Below, piece by piece: positions 60,750 through 64,000 of a stretch of DNA of 64,000 bases; within the stretch, counting starts at the first letter, position 1; each line of letters starts with the position of its first letter. The notes under the pieces were generated by a model. The model was not told the origin of the DNA and made no database searches. It saw nothing but the letters and a program-made list of their open reading frames with translations. The stretch is from NCBI RefSeq assembly GCF_003112535.1, contig NZ_BEWA01000013.1:186001-250000 (forward strand), in the 5' to 3' direction. The translations under genes and the position numbers were made by a program. This DNA is from Streptomyces rishiriensis (GTDB taxonomy: Bacteria > Actinomycetota > Actinomycetes > Streptomycetales > Streptomycetaceae).

Positions 60750-61163
60750 ATGGCCGCTTACCCGCAGGACCCGGGCGCCCCGGACGCGCCGTATCTCGCC
60801 TTCTGGCAGGAACGCCATCTGTGCACGCTGACCACACCACGTCCGGACGGCAGTCCGCACGTGGTTCCGGTCGGCGTGACGTACGACCCCGAAAGCCGGC
60901 TGGCCCGGGTCATCACCGACGGGGCCAGCCGCAAGGCGGTCAACGTCCTGGCGGCGGGCCCGGACGGCGCCCGGGTCGCCGTGTGCCAGGTGGACGGCGG
61001 CCGCTGGGCCACCCTGGAGGGGCGGGCGTTCGTCCGCTCGGAGCCGGAGCGGGTCGCGGACGCCGTGCGGCGGTACGCGCTGCGCTACGGGCGCACGCCC
61101 GGCCCCAATCCCACGCGCGTGGTGATCGAGATCGAGCTGACCCGCGCGATGGGCCGCGGCTGA
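60750..61163 (+). CDS. PPOX-class F420/FMN-dependent oxidoreductase-like protein
   Basis: 137 residues. Split beta-barrel flavin fold: PYLAFWQERHLCTLTTPRPD, SPHVVPVGVTYDPESRLARV, GASRKAVNVLAAGPDGARVA, CQVDGGRWATLEGRAFVRSE, ERVADAVRRYALRYGRTPGP and VVIEIELTRAMG. The R.DG.PH..P.G and W..LEG.A strings are typical of the pyridoxamine-5'-phosphate-oxidase-like F420 group. It likely reduces a small molecule using F420 or FMN. ATG 60750 lies 39 bases from the HAIR, so it may be heat-shock controlled along with clpB, although it is usually treated as unrelated. Confidence 0.88.
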   Translation: MAAYPQDPGAPDAPYLAFWQERHLCTLTTPRPDGSPHVVPVGVTYDPESRLARVITDGASRKAVNVLAAGPDGARVAVCQVDGGRWATLEGRAFVRSEPERVADAVRRYALRYGRTPGPNPTRVVIEIELTRAMGRG

Positions 61164-61165
61164 GC

Positions 61166-61242
61166 GGGCGATCGGCGGGCGATCGGTGGGCGATCGGCGG
61201 GCGATCGGTGAGGGATCGGCGGGCGATCGGTGAGGGATCAGC
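61166..61242. repeat. Seven 11-bp tandem repeats after the oxidoreductase
   Basis: GGGCGATCGGC / GGGCGATCGGT units alternate at 61166, 61177, 61188 and 61199, then GAGGGATCGGC at 61110+100 (61210), GGGCGATCGGT at 61221 and GAGGGATCAGC at 61232. Each intact unit contains the palindrome CGATCG. No gene in 61164-61462. Confidence 0.8.
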
Positions 61243-61378
61243 GAAGGAGTTGCAAGGGAGCCGTGAGGGAACCGTGCGGCGCGCGGGAGGCATAAGCGGG
61301 TCAGTTGACCGGATTCGCTCCCGTCGATTTCCGGCCAAGGCTCAACCAGCCGCATAACCGGAAATGTCCGCGCAAACT

Positions 61379-61419
61379 GCAGCGGCGTCACCGTGTTCAG
61401 GTCACGGTGACGCCGCTGC
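61379..61419. terminator. Strong bidirectional terminator
   Basis: GCAGCGGCGTCACCGTG (61379-61395) pairs perfectly with CACGGTGACGCCGCTGC (61403-61419) around a 7-base loop. 17-bp stem between convergent transcripts (oxidoreductase plus strand, Rieske-like gene minus strand). Confidence 0.85.
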
Positions 61420-61462
61420 GGGGGGAAGCGCCTGAGCGATCTGTTACGACGGGGGAATCGCG

Positions 61463-61798
61463 TCAGGCACTGCGGGGGGTGGCTGAGATGGTCTTCAGGG
61501 GCGGAGCCTCGGGCTCGACGAGCCTGTGGTCCCGCTGGTCCAGGTTCACAAAGATCATTCCGTACCGGATGGCACAGCGCACGGGCTGCGGCGCCCCGCG
61601 GGGCTTACGCAGGCACCGGTAGGCCCGTACGTCCTCGTCCTCGTCGCGCGTCACGACCACCGGCTCGCCGAACACGGTCACCATCAACGAGTCACCACTG
61701 TGGGGGATGGCGGTGACCAGGTCGATGAAGTGCCAGCCGGAGCGGTAGGCGGTCGCCATTTCACGGCGGAAGGAGCGGTCGTCGGGTGGCGTGGTCAT
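61463..61798 (-). CDS. Rieske-like protein with altered metal ligands
   Basis: 111 residues. The strands TAIPHSGDSLMVTVFGEPVV (about 29-48) and VTRDEDEDVRAYRC (49-62) are those of a Rieske [2Fe-2S] oxygenase N-domain, and the two cluster loops follow in order. The first loop is C62-L-R64-KPRG where a Rieske protein has C-x-H-x-x-G; the second is C75-A-I-R78-YG where it has C-x-x-H-G-W. Both cysteines remain and both histidines seem to be arginines, so a normal Rieske cluster is unlikely. The ATG at 61798 overlaps the DSTW gene stop by 4 bases (ATGA). Homology is my reading of motifs, not a search. Function unknown. Confidence 0.65.
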   Translation of the reverse strand: MTTPPDDRSFRREMATAYRSGWHFIDLVTAIPHSGDSLMVTVFGEPVVVTRDEDEDVRAYRCLRKPRGAPQPVRCAIRYGMIFVNLDQRDHRLVEPEAPPLKTISATPRSA

Positions 61799-62100
61799 GA
61801 CTCGGCGACCCACGTGCTGTCGGCCGGGGCGACCCAGGTGCTGTCGGCGGGCGCCACCCAGGTGCTGTCGCCCGGCACGCCCGCCGCGGTGACGACCCAG
61901 GTGCTGTCACGGGGAGCGACCCACGTGCTGTCACCGGCCACGGCGACGGTGTCGGCACCCGGGCTCCAGGTGCTGTCGCGAGCCGTGTCGCCCGTCGTGC
62001 CCGCAAGACCGCTCAGCGCTCCGAAGGCCAGCGCTGCGGAGAAGGCGGCGGCAAGCGCCGAGCGAAGCATTCTCTTATGCATAGTCGGCTTCGTCCTCAT
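61795..62100 (-). CDS. Secreted small protein with six DSTW repeats
   Basis: 101 residues. A basic start (MRTKPTMHKRMLRS) and a hydrophobic Ala-rich segment to about residue 33 (LAAAFSAALAFGALSGLAG) form a signal peptide with a likely cleavage near 33-40. The mature part is almost only repeats: DSTW at 42, 57, 65, 78, 86 and 94, mostly as DSTWVAPx (spacings 15, 8, 13, 8, 8). The codons of the last copies are nearly identical (GACAGCACCTGGGTC), so the array expanded recently. ATG 62100 follows AGAGGTGA at 6 bases. There are no cysteines. It is coupled to the Rieske-like gene. It might be a surface or structural peptide, or a multi-core precursor; I know no such family by name. Confidence 0.75.
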   Translation of the reverse strand: MRTKPTMHKRMLRSALAAAFSAALAFGALSGLAGTTGDTARDSTWSPGADTVAVAGDSTWVAPRDSTWVVTAAGVPGDSTWVAPADSTWVAPADSTWVAES

Positions 62101-62212
62101 TTGAAGGTCACCTCTCCCCCGTCGACTACGACGATGGCCCATTCGGGCACGTCATGGCCACACAATCGATGCATCATGTTCCTGCACGTTCAGGACCCTG
62201 GGGGGTGGAGAT

Positions 62213-63196
62213 TTGACGAAAAATCAGACAAAGCAGACACATCCTCATGCGTCGACTGAGCTGTGCGAGGAAGGTCGCCGTCTCTACGGGAACGCTCTTC
62301 GGACGGGCCGCATAGCCCGTGCCGACGTGGAGCCCGCTCCGTGCCTGATGGAGTTCGCCCTGCTCCACGCGGACCCTGACGACGCGAACTGGCTGCGCCC
62401 GGTACCCCCGTCGATCGCCCTGTCCCAGCTGCTCAACCCGATCGAACGCGAGATCACCCGACGCAGACGGCTCTCGGTGGAACTCGCCGACGCTTTCGAG
62501 CCGTTCATGACCCTCAGCGCCCAGCCGACGCCGACCACACACTCGATCACGGTGCTGGAAGGCATCGACCGGATCAACGCCGCACTCGATCTGGCCACCT
62601 CGCAGTGCCAGACCGAGATGCTCACCGTCCAGCCGAGCCGCCGCCGCCTGGAGCACACCCTCGTCCAGGGACTGGAGCGCGACCGGCCGCTCATCGACCG
62701 CGGCTGCCGCATCCGCACGCTCTACCAGCACACGGCCCGCTACAGCCCCGAGACGCTGGCCTACGTCTCCCAGTTCACCGAAGGCAAGGTGGAGTACCGC
62801 ACCATCGACGAACTCGTGGAGCGGCTGATCATCTGCGACGAGACCGTGGCCTTCATCCCCACCCGGGACGACGGGCAGGTCGCCCTCGAACTGCGGCACC
62901 CGGGACTGGTCCGCTACCTGATCAAGGTCTTCGAGTTCATGTGGGGCCGTGCCGTCCCGCTCGCCACAGGCGCCCCCTACGAGACCGCCCCCGACGGCAT
63001 CACGGAGATCCAGCACTCCATCGCCAAGCTGCTCGTCGAGGGACACGTCGACGAGGCGATAGCCCGCCGGCTCGGCATGAACGTGCGGACCTGCCGAGCC
63101 CACATCGCCAAGCTCGCCACCGCACTCGGCAGTGGCAGCCGCGCCCAACTCGGCTTCCTCATAGCCCAGTCGGGCATCCTCAAACAGGAGCCCTGA
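62213..63196 (+). CDS. LuxR-type regulator with a TrmB-like sensor domain, copy 1
   Basis: 327 residues. N-terminal helical part (CEEGRRLYGNALRTGRIARA, PCLMEFALLHADPDD), a middle alpha/beta domain like the PLD-type effector domain of TrmB regulators (GIDRINAALDLATSQCQTEM, IDRGCRIRTLYQHTARYSPE, VERLIICDETVAFIPTRDDG, RHPGLVRYLIKVFEFMWGRA), and a C-terminal LuxR helix-turn-helix (HVDEAIARRLGMNVRTCRAH, IAKLATALGSGSRAQLGFLI). The TTG start at 62213 follows GGTGGAG. Divergent from the DSTW gene (112 bases between), so it probably regulates it. The paralogue at 63234 follows after 37 bases. Confidence 0.87.
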   Translation: MTKNQTKQTHPHASTELCEEGRRLYGNALRTGRIARADVEPAPCLMEFALLHADPDDANWLRPVPPSIALSQLLNPIEREITRRRRLSVELADAFEPFMTLSAQPTPTTHSITVLEGIDRINAALDLATSQCQTEMLTVQPSRRRLEHTLVQGLERDRPLIDRGCRIRTLYQHTARYSPETLAYVSQFTEGKVEYRTIDELVERLIICDETVAFIPTRDDGQVALELRHPGLVRYLIKVFEFMWGRAVPLATGAPYETAPDGITEIQHSIAKLLVEGHVDEAIARRLGMNVRTCRAHIAKLATALGSGSRAQLGFLIAQSGILKQEP

Positions 63197-63233
63197 CCCG
63201 CCCGGAGAACGAAGAACGACAGGGAGAACCGCA

Positions 63234-64000
63234 GTGAACGCGCCGCCGCACCCCCACCACGGCGTGGAGGACCTGTGCACCGCGGGCCTGAACCTCTACG
63301 AGCAGGCCCTGCGCGACGGGCGCGTCAAGACCGAGGACGCCGAGACGGCGGCCCCCTGCCTGCTGTCCGTCGGCCTCCTGCACCCGGTCGTGGACGACGT
63401 GGCCCAGCTGGAGCCCGTGGCCCCGGCCCTCGTCCTGCACCGGCTGCTGCGCTCCTCGGGCATGCGCATCGCCGAGGAACGGCGCCGCGAGGAACGGCTC
63501 GCGTCGCTGTTCGAGCCCCTCATGCGGATCACCGGCGCCCGCACGGCCACCGCCGAGCCCGTCTCCTTACAGCTCCTCAGCGGCACGGAACGCATCAACG
63601 AGGCCATCACCGAGGCGACGTCCGAAGCGGCCAGCGAAGTGCTCTGCGTCCAGCCCCACGTGCACTACAGCGGACCGCGCGGCGAGACCGCCCACGCCGT
63701 CGCCATGGCCCGCGACCAGGCCCTGCTCGACCGGGGCTGCCGCATCCGCACCCTCTACCAGCACACCCAGCGCCACCAGCCCCTCGTCCTGGCCCGCTAC
63801 GAGCAGCTGCGGGGCGACGCGCAGGCCCGCACCCTCGACGAGGTCACCGACCGGCTCATCGTCATCGACGGCGCGGTCGCCTTCATCCCCGCCGGCGAGG
63901 ACGGCCGACTCGCCCTGGAGGTCCGCCACCCGGCCCTCCTGACCTACTTCACCACGACCTTCGACCGGCTCTGGCGGCTGGCCACCCCGATGTACCCGCA
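63234..64000 (+). CDS. LuxR/TrmB-like regulator, copy 2, with a TTA codon, cut by the window end
   Basis: GTG 63234, after AGGGAG at 7 bases, opens a frame that runs to the edge (255 residues seen). It is colinear with copy 1: VEDLCTAGLNLYEQALRDGR, CLLSVGLLHPVVDD, GTERINEAITEATSEAASEV, LDRGCRIRTLYQHTQRHQPL, VTDRLIVIDGAVAFIPAGED, RHPALLTYFTTTFDRLWRLA. The C-terminal helix-turn-helix would lie beyond the window. Codon 112 is TTA (63567-63569), very rare in Streptomyces and translated only by the bldA tRNA, so expression is probably tied to development. Together with copy 1 it forms a tandem duplicated regulator pair. Confidence 0.85.
   Translation, partial: MNAPPHPHHGVEDLCTAGLNLYEQALRDGRVKTEDAETAAPCLLSVGLLHPVVDDVAQLEPVAPALVLHRLLRSSGMRIAEERRREERLASLFEPLMRITGARTATAEPVSLQLLSGTERINEAITEATSEAASEVLCVQPHVHYSGPRGETAHAVAMARDQALLDRGCRIRTLYQHTQRHQPLVLARYEQLRGDAQARTLDEVTDRLIVIDGAVAFIPAGEDGRLALEVRHPALLTYFTTTFDRLWRLATPMYP

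Overview
The window is high-GC actinobacterial DNA and almost certainly the central chromosome of a Streptomyces. Evidence: very strong G/C third-position bias, many GTG and TTG starts, operons with 4- or 8-base stop/start overlaps, a HAIR-type heat-shock site before clpB, an ask-asd pair, dense two-component systems and a single conspicuous in-frame TTA codon. From memory the gene order resembles the S. coelicolor region from about SCO3600 to SCO3665; no alignment was run. I see no tRNA, rRNA, CRISPR array or prophage. The one mobile-element trace is a short MITE-like inverted-repeat element.

Layout. 1-12.3 kb: small unknowns, a stand-alone UvrD-tail-like Tudor protein, a ferredoxin, a minisatellite, a DUF5519 protein, a YraQ-type permease with its TIGR03943 partner, a two-domain TrkA/RCK protein, an S9 peptidase, SURF1, and a sigma factor coupled to a membrane-anchored partner. 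12.4-20.7 kb: aspartate pathway (asd, ask), a two-component system, a secreted SnoaL-like protein, DUF5063, recR, ybaB and a SLATT-like protein. 20.7-31.7 kb: a receptor Ser/Thr kinase, a MarR/PfpI unit with a palindromic operator, a class III aminotransferase, GntR plus a fused glycosyltransferase, and a TetR/NmrA divergent pair with two palindromes. 31.9-43 kb: purA, a lipid-kinase-like protein, an ABC exporter remnant, a P450, and two NarL-type two-component systems whose operons share an identical 18-bp upstream sequence. 43-55 kb: kynurenine-pathway genes (formamidase, kynureninase, tryptophan dioxygenase), the MITE-like element, an MFS exporter, fbaA, pyrE, a mutarotase, a CoxG-like protein and a membrane spermidine-synthase-like protein. 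55-64 kb: a Gly/Cys-rich small protein, an aminotransferase, YbjN, clpB with its HspR site, and an F420/FMN oxidoreductase.

The right end (61.4-64 kb) is the most unusual part. A small secreted protein with six DSTW repeats is translationally coupled to a Rieske-like protein whose two metal-ligand histidines appear to be arginines. Divergent to them are two tandem paralogous regulators of LuxR/TrmB type, the second carrying a TTA codon and therefore probably bldA-dependent. This looks like a small, possibly developmental, uncharacterised surface or peptide system.

Most start codons were chosen from ribosome-binding-site spacing and overlaps. Product names rest on motifs and family memory, not on searches.
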